Below are positions 34,440-49,268 of a stretch of DNA of 64,000 nt, piece by piece. Under the pieces are notes generated by a model. It searched no databases, was not told where the DNA came from, and worked only from the letters and a program-made list of their open reading frames with translations. Source of the stretch: Carallia brachiata (lineage: Eukaryota; Streptophyta; Magnoliopsida; Malpighiales; Rhizophoraceae); contig JADCRB010000030.1 in NCBI GenBank assembly GCA_021464245.1, positions 4,231,181 to 4,295,180 of the forward strand, in the 5' to 3' direction. Each line of letters opens with the position of its first letter. Within the stretch, counting starts at the first letter, position 1. The translations under genes were made by a program, and so were the position numbers.

Positions 34440-34925
34440 TATAAACTAGGAATAGGCATCCTTAGATTTGACATGACACCAAGCTACATCCCCAAAGGAG
34501 AGCTTCAGCTTCGGATCTTAAGGCAAACCTTGCAAAACAGGTGGTAGCTATACCATCTATGAGACTACCCTTTTCATTCCTGCAAATAACTCCAACACCA
34601 GCTCTTTAATAATCAGACGAGCACTGTTATATTTCTTGAGAGGAAGATGTTAAAAAAGTGCTTGAATGCAACTGATCAAATTTAATGTGTAATTGATTGG
34701 ATTGCAAGTGCAACTAAATATACGTAGAAATTTTTTCTTGTATTTAGTTACACTTGAAATTCAGTTAGTTGTATATTAAATTCGACTAATTATATTCATA
34801 CGTATTTTTTAGTCTCCTTTTGTCTAGAAGTGTAACTTTTTCCTAATCAGATGAAAAGGAACCGTCACAGTTTAACTTCACTTTGCCCGGGCCCGATGTT
34901 TTCCATGTTGGCGAGTTTCTATAAA
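34440..34925 (-). pseudogene. LINE RNase H fragment, interrupted by a MITE
   Basis: On the minus strand, KLNCDGSF near 34885 and a GVICRNEKGSLIDGI-like stretch near 34560-34590, then an EAEALLWG-like string, are the RNase H domain of a plant LINE similar to the one at 23008-23475. A 225-bp element splits it at 34619-34843. Confidence 0.65.
34619..34843. mobile_element. MULE-type MITE, sibling of the element at 24655
   Basis: It begins GAGCACTGTTA, the same end as the MITE at 24655-24912. The other end, on the complement, is GGAAAAAGTTACACTTC. The 9-mers TAATCAGAC (34610-34618) and TAATCAGAT (34844-34852) flank it, a duplication with one change. It sits within LINE RNase H sequence, as its sibling sits in a LINE. 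Confidence 0.65.
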
Positions 34926-34929
34926 GACT

Positions 34930-36655
34930 AAAAGTTTAGGAAAAGTAAAATTATATGGACGCATTTAGTGAGATATATAAAAAAATATTTAATTAATATA
35001 ATAATATTTAATAATTTATTTATTTATTATTTTTTAAATTTATTATATTTTTTATAGATTAATAATCCATATTACTGCATGACAATTATACTTTCACTTC
35101 CCCCATCAAAATTTTCCAGTTTTAGGAAAGTGCGCCCTCTTGGTCGGTTGAAACGGACGATCACTTGGTAAAATAGAATATATATATTTTATAAAAATAA
35201 ATTGATAACAACCACCTTCTACTCAAATAAACTCAAATAAATACGATATTATCATTTTTGTCAAAAAAAATAAAATTATGATATTATCATTTGGAAGATA
35301 GAGAGAATGTTTATAATTAGCTGATAATGTTTGTATTTAGTATACAAATTTAAATATTTTCTTTTATAAATATTGTTTTGACTTACAGAACATGATTGCA
35401 AAATTTTTAAAAGTTGAGAGATTAATAAAAATTCAATTACAAGGAAAAAAAAAAAGAATCTTAGCTCACATCATAAGCCACGTCTCTTTAAATAAAATTA
35501 TCTTCTAAGTAATAGTCATGGTATTCCTACCCTTACATAAAAAAATTATGTTGAACTGTTCTTAATCAACGAGTTGGATAAGTCAATTAAAATTTTAGAA
35601 AAAAAAGTCTCCTGTAGCAGGTGAGTACATTATATTTAGATATTCACAAGCCTTGGAACTGTGAAAACGTGGATGCCATGTAAAGGATATTTCATACCAT
35701 TATTTTGGTCTTGTAATCAACCTACAATAAAATAGTTCTCTGGCGATTAATTTCAAATTATATTATATGGTATTTCATATTCCACCAATGATGCAATTAA
35801 TTAGTAAAAGCAAAAATTGAAAGAAGAAAAATTGCAATCTAAAGTCACAAGTTCGAGAAGTGGCGGAAACAAACTTTTTTTTTTGTAAACATAAGAATAA
35901 AGTAACGTAAATTTAATTTTTCCTTTTATCATTTTTTGAATGCCTCGTAATCCCAATTTTTTAAGCTCGGTTGAATTTAAATAAGTGACTGATATCATGG
36001 AAAAGTCGATGGCTCACCAAACCATTGATCATTATAGAAGGTCAAAAGGCTTAAGATGCGGTGACACGGACACGGGACACAGATATAACATGATATGGAT
36101 ACGAGTACATAGAAACTCTAAGAAAATTAGGGTAGGGGAACGGCATAAATGTAATTATAAAATATATTAAATATATTATATATGTATATGTATAAGTTAA
36201 ATATTTTTAATAAATTCATAATAATAATTATTTTGATATTTTATGATATAACTTATATTTTGTTCATAACGTGTATATATATATATATATATATGTCTGT
36301 GTGTGTGTCTGTGTGTATACATATGCATATTTGCATGTATAACATACTAATTAAAATATCAAATTATATATAAAAGTGTATGATACATGTGTTAGAAGTG
36401 TTCAACACATGAATTAGAAGTGTCCGATACGAGTATTCGAATGATTTTTTTTTATTTTTTTTATTGAGTATTTTTTAAAATATCTGACACGTATTTAAAA
36501 AATATCAAGCAAGTATCCTTTCTGACACATACATCTGGCACAAACACTTATCATTTAAAAAATATCCGTGCTTCCTAGGTGATGGCCGCCATTGCTTGAA
36601 TTTTCCACATTTTCAAATTCACATTTCTCCCCAAGTAAGTAATTACCCACCTCGT
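34930..36655. other. Intergenic DNA upstream of BBE-like gene 2
   Basis: AT-rich sequence. It contains a (TA)n then (TG)n microsatellite at about 36273-36320. No gene recognised. Confidence 0.5.
36273..36320. repeat. (TA)n-(TG)n microsatellite
   Basis: About 22 bases of TA repeats followed by interrupted TG repeats. Confidence 0.85.
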
Positions 36656-36661
36656 GTAGCC

Positions 36662-36671
36662 CCATAAATAG
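36662..36671 (+). promoter_or_regulatory. Putative TATA box of BBE-like gene 2
   Basis: CCATAAATAG lies about 80 bases upstream of the chosen ATG (36747), placing transcription start near 36695. A (GA)n run at 36724-36738 would be in the leader. Confidence 0.45.
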
Positions 36672-36746
36672 ACAAAGAAATTGCAACCTTCCTTGATCAA
36701 AAGAGCATTGGAGGCAAAAAAGAGCGAGAGAGAGAGAGCATTAGAT

Positions 36747-38378
36747 ATGACCTCTCCACGTCCATTAAACTTGTCTACTCTTTTCGCTCTTTTCCTTTCC
36801 TTCTTCTCATTGACATTAGCCCACAATCATGAGGACTTCGTTGGATGTCTTTCCAATTTTTCGGAGAAATTCACCTCCACAAATTCTATCTCCAAAGTCA
36901 TTTACACCCCAAACAACTCCTCATACACTTCTATCTTACAATTTTCCATACAAAATTCTCGATTTAATACATCGATCACTCCAAAGCCTCTTGTCATAGT
37001 TACGCCAACCAATGTGTCCGACATCCAAGCCACCATCTTTTGTTCGCGGAAACACAACATTCAGGTGAGGATTCGAAGTGGTGGACACGACTATGAGGGG
37101 CTTTCTTATATTTCTCCTCTTCCGTTGGTCATCATCGATTTGATCAACCTTCAAGCAATCGATATTGATGTAGCTAGCAACACTGCATGGGTTCAAGCAG
37201 GCGCGACATTAGGCGAACTTTACTAAGGGATCGCGCAGAAAAGTAGAACACTTGCCTTTCCGGCAGGCGTGTGCCCGAGTGTGGGCGTGGGTGGCCACTT
37301 CAGCGGAGGAGGGTACGGTCTTTTGTTGCGGAAATATGGCATTGCAGCGGACAATATAATTGATGCAAACTTAATTGATGTCAATGGTAAAATACAAGAT
37401 AGAGCATCAATGGGAGAAGATGTATTTTGGGCTATTCGAGGGGGCGGAGGCAACACCTTTGGAGTTGTTGTTTCTTGGAAAATTAAATTGGTTCCAGTTC
37501 CACCAATTGTGACCATATTCTCAATCCCAAAAACATTGGAACAAAATGCAACCAAAGTTGTTCATCGATGGCAATATGTGGGGGACAAGCTTCACGAGGA
37601 TTTGCTGCTTCAAGTGCTCGTAAGAACAATAAATTCTAGCCCCAACAATAGAAATACAACAGTAATGATCAATTTCAACGCTTTATTCCTAGGTGGGTCT
37701 GACAGGCTTCTTGCATTGATGCAAGAGGGCTTCCCTGAACTTGGTCTGACCAAAAAGGATTGCGTTGAATTGAGTTGGATCGAAGCTCAAGTCAACTTTG
37801 TTGGCTATCCGGCCGGATTGCCACCAACTAACGTCAATGTGTCCTTGGCTACTATGCTCAACAGGAATTCACCGTTCACGGGCAGTTTCAAAGGAAAATC
37901 AGACTATGTGACAAAACCCTTGTCCGAAAAGGCCCTGAAAGGAATGTGGGAAAGGTTACATCAAGTTGATCAGACGGTTAGCCTAGTTATGACGCCATAT
38001 GGTGGAAAAATGAGTGAGATCTCAGATTTGAACATTCCATTTCCGCACAGAGCGGGGAATTTATATGAGATTGCATACATAGTAACTTGGAATGGCGGCG
38101 GCAAAGAGGCATCTACAAGGTATATTAGTTGGATCAGACGGCTCTACGGTTACATGGCTCCTTATGTGTCAAAAAATCCCCGAGCAGCCTATGTCAACTA
38201 CAGAGATCTTGATCTTGGGATGAATGATGAAGAAGGTAAAACAAGTTATAAGAAAGCAAAAATTTGGGGGGTCAAATATTTTATGAATAATTTCGATAAG
38301 TTGGTGCATGTGAAGACGAAGGTTGATCCAACAAATTTCTTTAGAAATGAACAAAGTATCCCACCCTTCTCATTTTAA
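36747..38378 (+). pseudogene. BBE-like FAD-linked oxidase with one premature stop codon
   Basis: A continuous frame of 543 codons, except that codon 160 (37224-37226) is TAA where paralogues have Tyr (GEVYY to GELY*). The rest is intact: signal peptide (residues 1-25), Cys34/Cys99, His114 in RSGGHD, Cys176 in VCPSVG, NYRDLD and the NFFRNEQSIPP end. The start at 36747 is chosen because it gives the family's signal peptide; an upstream in-frame ATG at 36681 adds 22 polar residues. A polyadenylation signal AATAAA lies at about 38576. The stop precedes the Cys flavin link, so the truncated protein would be inactive. With only one lesion it is a very recent pseudogene, a polymorphic null allele, or a sequence error. 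Confidence 0.9.
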
Positions 38379-38575
38379 TTGGAATAGCGGAGAATTAATT
38401 GGAGAAAGCATAGTTGTTGACAGTAAAACATGCTTTATTAATTTTGTACTTACTATCTATGGAATTGATGCATCCCAGTTGAAGTCAATAAGATTTTTTT
38501 TTTTTTTCTCCGTCAACCAATAAGATTTCTTTGTATTAATGATTTTGAGATGTGATGAATGTCTAGGCCTACTGT

Positions 38576-38581
38576 CAATAA
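38576..38581 (+). terminator. Polyadenylation signal of BBE-like gene 2
   Basis: AATAAA about 200 bases after the stop codon, in CTGTCAATAAAGAAA. The same CGTCAATAAAG-type context occurs after BBE-like gene 3 at about 45825, suggesting a shared ancestral 3' end. Confidence 0.45.
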
Positions 38582-38872
38582 AGAAATTTTATCATTGTAT
38601 GTACCTCATTATTTTCTCGCTTATATTTATATGTACATCAAAATAGACAAAATATTCGGCTTTGATTTATCATTGAGTTTGATTCCGAATCTTGGATTCA
38701 AATCTTGATGCATTTGGTTATTAAGATTTTGCTATTAATTAAGCTTGTCTCTAGCAACTTTTTTATTATGCTTTTCCCAAAGTGAACCTTTTGGCGAAGA
38801 GACATATATTAAGGACATCCAAGTTCAAACTATTCTACAGGAATGAGGGAGTTTTCATATAGATTGACAAAA

Positions 38873-41324
38873 TCTATATTAAACTTCTAATATATATATA
38901 TATATTTATTTATTTATTTTTTTTTGGGGAAATGCCAGGTAGCTTCTCTTTGGTAGCATCAAAGTGATATGAATTATTAGATAGTTAAATTCAAAAAATA
39001 ACAAAAAATAAAATATTAAATACTGTTGGATAAACTGTATGCCTAATTTGGTGCTATATAATGTTAAACTATATAGCAAAATTGTTTTTTTTTCAGTTAA
39101 TTGGTTCTGACTGCAACTTGAGTTTAAGACCTTCAGCATTATAGACAAATCCAATACTAATTTAATTATGGTTCAAATTGATAAACTTCTAATAATTTGC
39201 CATAGTATGTAATGATGTTTAATTTATTCTCATGTAACTTATTTATGTAGTAAATAACGGCGCATTCAGTGTGGAAAACAAAGATCAACGTGGATTTGCC
39301 TTACCTCTATTGTCTTTACATGGAAGACTTTAATCAAATGTTTTTGGATTAAGATGTTACATTTTTTTTTTTTGGATGACCTAGAAAAATTATATTAGAT
39401 AAAACTTGTATAAAATTTGAATTGTTTTGTTTTGTTTTTTTTTTTCCTCATTGATGCAAGGTGTGATTTGAATATAGAAACTCTTCATATAATTGATAAT
39501 TAATAAAAGAAAACAGAAGAAGTAAAATACTCATTGTTGGAAGAAATTGTGGGCAAGACTTGTCAAGACATGGCTCTATCATCCTAAGTCAAATTAATCG
39601 AGTTGTTGCAAATTGTCGACTTAAAAAATGGTGGATATATCAATGATATCTTCAAAGCAAATGTTTCCTATTAAGATATTATACTATAGCGATTGCGTAT
39701 ATTTTTCCTGGGTTTCTTGCAACTTTAAACTTTGAAAGTTATTTATTAATATATGGACACGCATAAAAAATCTAATAACACTCTTCAAGATTAAGATTAA
39801 TCAACACTCTTCTGTTATGTATTCTGAAATTTTAGGTGAAAAATGCTCGCGTTGTAACATTCTCTAATAAACCATTGAAATTGCCATTATTTTTCAATTT
39901 AATAGCATTAATAACAAATTAATTCTCTCAAGGCATATTTTCACTACCTATTGCCAAGACATTGGCCATGTCTCCAGTCCTATCGCCAAAAAACTTCCCT
40001 AAATTTCTTCTCTCCTCACTCACATAGATAATGCTTATACCAATCTTCTATATTTTTTCTTCTTCCAAATGATGTTCCTACAGATACAGGTGTGCTGAAT
40101 ATTTTTAAGTTCCTTTTTAAAAATGACTTTTTAATTTTCATTCTTTGATTGTATGTTATTTCAATTTAAAGCTAACCAGAAAAGTACATGTTGTTAGAGC
40201 AGTTTCACAATGATGATTAAATTAGAAACAACAGGCAAGTTTCACTTACACAATTTACTTTTTTTCCATTTTTTCCCTCACAATCCAACTGCAATTTTTT
40301 TTTTTTTTTTTGTAAACTTTGGTTGCTGTTGCTGGTGTTTAGAAGTGGTATTTGGCTTTGATTTTAGGTGATGGTTATTGGCCAACAAAGTCACAATGAA
40401 GGTTTGGAGGTAAAATGTAAGCAAATAGAGGAAGCCTTCTCTATTTATCTTACTGTGAAACTCTCAAATATTTTTCATGTTGAAACCTGATTGATCGCCT
40501 CCTCACCAGCAATTACATAGAGGTAGCTAAATGAAAAAAAACAATTTTCCGCATGCATCTCATTTCATCTATTGGTTTTTGTCACCTATTCTTTATTTGA
40601 TCGATTTCCGGCTTGCTTTGATTTGTAAATCAACCAATGTGCAGAATGATTTCGCTGAGAATGGCAAGCTATGATTGCAGGTAACTGAGCCAAATAGGAA
40701 GTGTTGGGAAAAGATATGAAAGAATTTTCTTAAAGGGGTTAGATAAATATTGTCCCAAATCTTCCAAGTATATTTTCAGCAAAATTTTAGTACATGTGTA
40801 TTTCTAAACATCAGTGGAAAATCTTTAAAATTACAAATTTACCAATATGGGTCTTACTTTTATTGCTATTGCAATGATTTACAGACGTCAAAGATTTATT
40901 GCTGAAATAATTTCAAAAATTCTAAGCTTTTGCATTTTTTTAATCATTTAGTTAGCTTTATACCATGTTGACTAATCACCAAAAGAGAAAAATAAGTTTT
41001 TCTATGAGCGAATAGTTTATTGTTTATCACAAACTCATCCTTTCCAATATATGCTTAAGACTTTTATGTCAGAATGTCCAATTCCTTCCTTATTAGATAC
41101 TTTCAAGAGCTACTATATTTGTTATTTCAACAAGTTACAATATTAAATTTTAAAACCAAACATTTATCAAGTACGATAAGATTCCATTTAGTGAAAGCAA
41201 ATCTTCCATGCGTAAGGGGAAATCTCCATAAATGGTTCACTAAAAAAATTCATACCATTCAAATTATTAACGCAATATACAAATAAAATTATGAAATCCG
41301 CGCAGCGCGCGGGTATTTCCCTAG
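38873..41324 (+). mobile_element. Helitron 3, non-autonomous
   Basis: The right end is strong: hairpin CCGCGCAGCGCGCGG (41298-41312), then GTATTTCC and CTAG (41321-41324), followed by T. This is the classical plant Helitron 3' terminus. The left end is only a guess: TCTATATTAAACTTCTAATA after an A at 38872. No helicase frame exists. If the left end is right, the element is about 2.45 kb and lies between BBE-like genes 2 and 3. Confidence 0.55.
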
Positions 41325-41639
41325 TATAATTATATATGTGGACCGCTTTCTTTTCCTTATCTGGCGCCATTACAGAGACAAGGGAATTCCTTACGGAAGT
41401 GTGATGCGTTTTTCTTTTCTAATTTATCAAAAATTTGTTGCATACTAAATTTAGACTTACTACACTTCAACTTTAATTGTTATTTCCATCATATGTTTCA
41501 AAAAAAAAAAAAATTGGGGGACTTCCAATTATTTTTTCATTTAAAAAATTGTAGGAAGGGTAACTCCTTGTATTCTCACAAATCTCATACTCCTATTTAG
41601 AAATCTAATCCTATTCAGGAGTTCAAATTCTTAATTATC

Positions 41640-42790
41640 GAAGTGTACATTAATGGACCAATTCACTCTTTCTGTCCAATTAACTCCACCACAAAATCTC
41701 ATCTTTCCTTAATGTGTATTGGAAACTTGAACCTTGTTATAGAATGTACAATTAGGACTATAGGGGACAGACCAAACATAGGTGATTTTCTGGGCATCCA
41801 TTCAAAGTTAAGAAGTCCCAAAAATTCCAACACAACATAACAGCCTGCCAATCCTGAGCCCCTTTGTGCGCTTGTTCTTTTCCAATTCTTTGGGCACCGA
41901 TTTTCTCCACGTTGATAACGTTTTTTCTCCACATTAATACCTAACATTTGTAGCTAATTAGGGCTGCAAACCAATGGTCCAATACACTGGTTCAAATCTC
42001 AACGGCTCGGCTTGCTAAAAGTTTGCTCAAGTTTGTTTATTTAACTTAACAAACAGTTCCTCAGAAAAAAAAAAAAAAACTTAACAAACAGTACTCAAGC
42101 TTTTAAGTACAAGCTTGTTTAATAAACTAGAATGAAATATTTGGAACTATCTAATTAAAAAAACCCCTAACATGCAGCTTAAAGGCTTTGTAGATAAGAA
42201 ATAAAGGAACATGAGACAAACAAGAAGATGGGGGGCTGGGTCATTATATTGAAAAAATGCCCCACTCCCATTCTACACAGTTCCAATGTGGGAATGTGGA
42301 ATGTACGGCACATTTGAAGAATGGGATGAAGCTGGCACGTTTCACACAATCCTACATCGGAAATGTGTGGGCTGGGTGAGGGTGTCTTCTCCATCAGAAA
42401 TGAAGCTGGCACGTTTCACACAATCCAACTTGTCTTTAATTATGTTGCAGCCCTTGGTTTGGGCTTATCAAACGGTGGTGCTATACACCATCTTGGGCTA
42501 CAAGTCAAATTGAGTCGAGCCAAACCTGAAGACTCTTAGGCTTAAGCTTATTTCAAAGAATATCCAGAAAATTTTTTGTTTTATGGACCGAAAAAGCATT
42601 CAGTTGCAATTCCAAAATAATTTGAATATAACCGAAAAGAAATAAGGCCTAAAATGACTTGTTTACTAGGCAAACATTCTTGTAATCATCAGGCAGGTGG
42701 TTAAACAAAACCTATATTCTAGAACAGGTGTTCAATACAACATCTACAAAATCAGATGGCCAAATAGATATTGATATGAAACAAAGTGTT
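41640..42790. repeat. Segmental duplication, block A
   Basis: Collinear with 59400-60250. Shared stretches: CCACTCTTTC/CAATTCACTCTTTCTG near the start; AATCTCATCTTTCCTTAATG; a GGGCATYCATTCAAARTTAAG string; CTTCTAGAACAYGTGTTCAAT and GATATTGATATGAAAC near the end. Internal indels occur. It lies about 900-2000 bases upstream of BBE-like gene 3. No coding potential is seen in either copy. Confidence 0.75.
42325..42430. repeat. Direct repeat of 25 bp
   Basis: TGAAGCTGGCACGTTTCACA followed by CAATCC occurs twice, about 70 bases apart. It lies in sequence absent from block B, so it may belong to an inserted TRIM-like fragment (with AATGTGTGGGCTGGG between the copies). Confidence 0.6.
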
Positions 42791-43535
42791 TGTGTGTCCA
42801 AAGATGAGTTATAAAATGCTTGAGTTGTTCGCTTGAGCCAAAAAAAGAGCTTGGAAAGATAGATACCTTTGCCATTTACTAAGATATGCATGGTTGAACT
42901 CTGACGAGTGGGTATGGATATTTCAAGGAAACCCATTGTTCATTTGTTTATTGCTCTGTGATAAGGTTAGAATTTGACTATTCTAGAATGTAAAAAGAAA
43001 ATTAATCAAATGAATCGCGTGAGAGGATTAGTTGCATTGGCATAAGGAAAGTGCTCATGATCATATACATAAGCGCAAGCCAACCCAAAATGATAGAAAA
43101 AGAAAATACATATAACAGTAAAGTTATTCATTGAGACCTGAAAGTCACATTTTTTTAATAGAACTTGTTTCTTTATGAAACAAAGTTATGCATGTCTGAC
43201 TTTTATTTAACTCTATAGTGCTGTTGTACACTGATTGTGTCCTTTTCTGTTTTTTTTTTTTTTTTGGTCCTAGAATGTGTCCTTTTCTTTTATTTAACTA
43301 GAACTTGTTTAGCTATACCTCACACCACAATGGATATCTTAATAGACTGAAAAATTAACTTACCATGGTATACCCTTCGCAAATGATAAGGAAAAGCAGA
43401 AAACTTTAGTACGAAGAAATACATGACAATATGATGGGATAATAATGCTTGAACTATAGACCATAAAGATTGATAAAACCAGCAAAAACACAAATCACGT
43501 GCAAAGGTAAAATTCTTGATTTCGACCCTCAAATT
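42791..43535. other. Intergenic DNA upstream of BBE-like gene 3
   Basis: No gene or element recognised. T-run at 43250-43265. Confidence 0.4.
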
Positions 43536-43695
43536 TTCCATTATAAATTTAGGGAAATTGCCATCTCGCCGCCTGAATTGTCTGCCAAGTTTTGACATTT
43601 TGAATTTTCATTCAAAAGACAAATCATCCTTACTACTATTAATAAGGAAGCCTCTTGTCCTTTGGTATTATGCTAAAAGCAAGCAACACCTAGCA

Positions 43696-45684
<1,989 letters not shown>

Positions 45685-45713
45685 AGCATCCCACCTCTTT
45701 ATGGAGGTGGCTA

Positions 45714-46489
45714 AACACAAATTAGAGAATATTAGGTAAAAAATAATATGTGCAATGGGAGCAATAAATAAAGATGTCGGTGTACTTAATCACCTCAAAA
45801 TAAAGTGTATTACCCATGAGACGTCAATAAAGTTGTGTGCTTGATTTGTGTTGCAGGTGATATGGATTCAGTTTTTTTTTTTTTAGCTTCACAAAATGTT
45901 TCTCTTCAATTTTTTGTGATTCGATTATGAGGCATATTTCCAACAAGAAATCTTTTATCAATTTTGTTTTTTTTTTTTATATCAATCTTATATCTATTTT
46001 TTGTTTTTTTTCCTTCTTATATCAATTTTGTATCTCTCAATTGATTGCATATAATGACTTTCCTTCCACTTTCTCCACTACCCCCAAACCCTATTGATAT
46101 CTTGTTCAAACCTTGCCTCAAGTCTTAACATTTTTCTGACTAATAAATGTGGATAAGGAAAGGCTAACGGATGTGGAAGGTATAGCATTTCCAATCTTGT
46201 CCTATTTGATGCCTTAAAGGATGTGATGGTTATGTCAATTACCATTGCCTAAATGTCTTAGTTTGTCTTTAAAGGGAATGATGGCAGATCCCCTCTTTTT
46301 AGCCTTTGTTGCAAATGATTTTCTTTACACCCGGTCATGTAAATAACCAACAAAAACAATTAAAGATTAAAAAAAGAAAAAAAATTGTGACAGACATTAC
46401 AATTCACAGGCGTTTCTATTTTTTCTTTCTTTTTCTCATTTTTTTATTCATCTTTTCACTCTTTGTGCAATGAGTGGTGTATTGGCTAA
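45714..46489. other. Intergenic DNA
   Basis: T-rich tracts (45874-45884, 45965-45980) and no supported gene. Confidence 0.4.
45825..45831 (+). terminator. Putative polyadenylation signal of BBE-like gene 3
   Basis: AATAAA in ACGTCAATAAAGTTG, about 140 bases after the last coding remnant. Confidence 0.4.
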
Positions 46490-46889
46490 TATTTTCGGTG
46501 TTTCCTTTGAATTATGGGCTTAATATCCTTACTCATGGTGCTTGTAATGATAGCAGCCTTTCAATGCAGCCAGTTGCAACTCTGAGAAGGTTTGAAAAAA
46601 TAAAGTTGCATCTTAGCTAATAGCTTAAATTTTTAGTGTGATTGCAAGCGTTTGATTCTAGCAATTGGTATTACAAGGAGGCCATGGATTCAAGTGCCTC
46701 AAATAATACTAAGGAAGAGATTGTTAGCGTTTCCTTTGGACTCTGAGCTTAACATCCCAGACCATAATGTTTGTTATGAGTGTAACCCCTCAATGCTAGA
46801 TGTAGCTCTAAGAAGGTTTAAGAAAATAAAGGTGCACCTCAACTAACAGTTTAAATTTTTGGTGTGATGCCAAACGCTTGATCCTAACA
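46490..46889 (+). mobile_element. Very short TRIM-like element, about 400 bp
   Basis: Direct repeats of about 170 bp (46490-46663 and 46722-46889) flank only 58 bases. The right copy has perfect TGTTAG...CTAACA ends. After the left repeat, ATTGGTATTACAAGGAGGCC resembles a tRNA primer site. Before the right repeat, AAGGAAGAGA is a short polypurine tract. Target duplication not identified. The repeats are well diverged, so the element is old. Confidence 0.65.
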
Positions 46890-47640
46890 TAGTGAAGGTG
46901 TGAAGAACGTATAGATGATAGAATGAGAAAAGCATAAAAATAATCTTAGTGCACATAAGTTTACAACATTAGCTGCATACTTTTCGACAAAGCCTGCAAA
47001 TGGTGCGTGCAAACTGAATCCCAAGATTCTTGTGCGTGCAAACTAAATTTAAACGGTGATCTGAAGGAGGGATTAGAAGCTTTGGTCGAGGGAGTGGATG
47101 CTATCAAGATTGTGAGAACTGGAAAGCCGAAGAAAATCCAAGAAGTAAGAAAGATTATGGGCTTAGGAGATTGATGACGATGTACTAGTGAGACTGATTT
47201 TTGTTTTTGAGAACTGTTGAATTCTGAGTAAGTAGCATGTATATATGCTTTTGGATATCCTTTTAAAGGATGCCATGAATAAAAATTCTTCCAAAAAAAA
47301 AATCCTAAGATTCTGCTCCTTTCAACTTTACCTTAGTTCTTTCTATTCCCAAAATCATTTATTTTGCATCGCAAGTAACGGTATTGGAATAGTGTATGCA
47401 ACAACAACAAAGGGAATAATGCATGGCTACAACAATAAAGTTTTTTATTAAATGAAAAATGTTGTCTAAAAGTAAAAAATATTTCCTAATAATCAAAATG
47501 ACCACTTGAAAAAATGTTGCCTAATAAAAGGAAACCATTGCCTAAAACTAGTGAAAACTGTTGCATAAAAGTAAAAAACTGCTACATAAAAGTGAAGAAA
47601 ATCACAGTGTAAAAGACCCCAAAACCACTGCATATAAATG
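46890..47640. other. Intergenic DNA with a short retrocopy-like segment
   Basis: From about 47045 to 47175, an open stretch reads LNGDLKEGLEALVEGVDAIK and then KPKKIQEVRKIMGLGD before a stop, and an A9 run follows at about 47292-47303 after AATAAA. This could be the 3' end of a retrotransposed gene or LINE; its source is not recognised. Confidence 0.3.
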
Positions 47641-47797
47641 GAGAGATTTACTGCCTTTGCTAATGTATAATCGCTTTAGAAAATATATTATGCAATGGTT
47701 TTACACGCTGCGGAATGCTCGCAAATGTAGCGGATGAAAAAACAACGGTTTTAGGTGTTCAAAACCTTTGACATAAGTCTCTTGCTGTTGTAGTGAT
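47640..47797 (-). mobile_element. CACTA-like transposon end
   Basis: The right end reads, on the minus strand, CACTACAACAGCAAGAGAC, with subterminal GCGG/CCGC motifs similar to those at 16995-17165. No left terminus was found. Confidence 0.45.
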
Positions 47798-48289
47798 ATG
47801 GCTAGATTTTGGGTTGAGTCATCATCTATAGTTGCAATAGACCACCAAAAGCTTCACGGCATAACTTTAGACTTTCCAAAACCAAGAGAGCACACTACGG
47901 ACTTCCCATAGACAACACCAGATGATTAAGCGAGTTTTAAGGTAAAGACTTAGGTTAACATTAGAAATACAGTTGCAGGCTCAGCTTGTCCATTCTTTGT
48001 TACATATTACCTATGGCATTTTTTTTTGTCTGAACAAAAAAATTGTTTAGTAGGCTTTTTTCCCAAAAAAAAAAAAAAAGGTTGATTTCCACCTTTGTAT
48101 ATGATCATATTTAAAACATTTAATTGTCAAAAGATCAAAATTTTTCCGGCCAAAATTTCAGACTAAAAGCTCATTACATTGGCCTTTGTGTATTCTAACG
48201 ATAGAATTATATTGAGTTAACTTGGTTCTAAACAAACTCAGGTTTTTATTTTATTTTATTTTAAATTTTGGTGACAAAAAAGAAAGAAA

Positions 48290-48470
48290 CAAGAACAAAA
48301 AGGAACTATAATGAGAAATGGGAGAGGGTATTAGCCAATCCTAAGAGTGCCAACCCCACATATCATAATACCAATAGGAGGTACTTACCGAAATCATAGA
48401 TCATCACCATTGCAAGCACCAAAATTGACCATGAAATCTGCATAAGCATTGCCTGCACACAAGGTTGTCT
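48290..48470 (-). pseudogene. LINE 3' fragment (end of RNase H)
   Basis: On the minus strand, GNAYADFMVNFGA followed by a VPP-type string resembles the C-terminus of plant LINE RNase H (GNACADFLA-type). It is short and broken by stops. The Ty3 element begins about 70 bases to the right. Confidence 0.4.
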
Positions 48471-48537
48471 TTAGCTGGCAATCTCATGGATATTTCAGCA
48501 ACTGCAAACATTTTAGTAACAACATTACCATAGGGGT

Positions 48538-49268
48538 TTGCAAATAGCAAAAAAAAGAAAAAAAGAAAAAAAGTAATTCAAAATGGTCGGCAATTGGTCG
48601 GCCACCAAATGGCAAGGATGGCTTATAAATAGGCCATTCTTCTGCCCCATGAAGGCATCAATCCCCGGGGAAAAATACTAAAAAGCATTGCAAATTCCAT
48701 TTTCATTTCCCATTCTCTCATTTCCGTATTTCAGATGTATAATCTCAGGTCACTATTAAATTAAATATTCTAGAGTAAAGTCAAAAATATTTAATATACT
48801 CATTTTCGAGTATATTTTGGGTGCATATTCTATAGTCGCCACTGAGTGAGATTTGCTAGACCAAAAATCTATAATATTAAAATATTAAAAATTTATTTGA
48901 GATTAGCCCCTATGGCCCTTAGCAAAGTTAGGTCAGTCTATCTGAGATCAAGCCTCTATGGTCGTCAGTGGAATCAACCCAGTTTGATCGAGATTAAATC
49001 TCTACGATATTCATCGTAGTGCAAGCATCTACCTAAGATCCAGCCTCGGCTCTCAGCAGAATTTATTCAGTTTAAGATAAAGTTGTGAAATTTATTTCTG
49101 TCATGATCAAACTTGCGTAACCGTTGATAGAATCACAAAAGAGTATTAATTGAAGGATTCACATGATGATCGACTCCACATCAATTTTAAATTTGCTTTT
49201 TTTTTGATAATTTGTATTTGTAATTTCGAGACCGGATCGTTTCAAACTCGAAATTTATAGCCCCCTCA
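48538..49268 (+). repeat. 5' LTR of the Tat-lineage element
   Basis: Matches 57353-58071 throughout. TATA box TATAAATAGG near 48627. Ends near GCCCCCTCA. The exact ends are uncertain by about 10 bases. Confidence 0.75.

Noticed and set aside
36681..36746. Upstream in-frame ATG of BBE-like gene 2
   Set aside because: It would add 22 polar and charged residues before the signal peptide, which family members lack; the ATG at 36747 gives the usual N-terminus.
36936..37555. Minus-strand frames opposite BBE-like gene 2
   Set aside because: Same reason: antisense shadows of a real coding frame.
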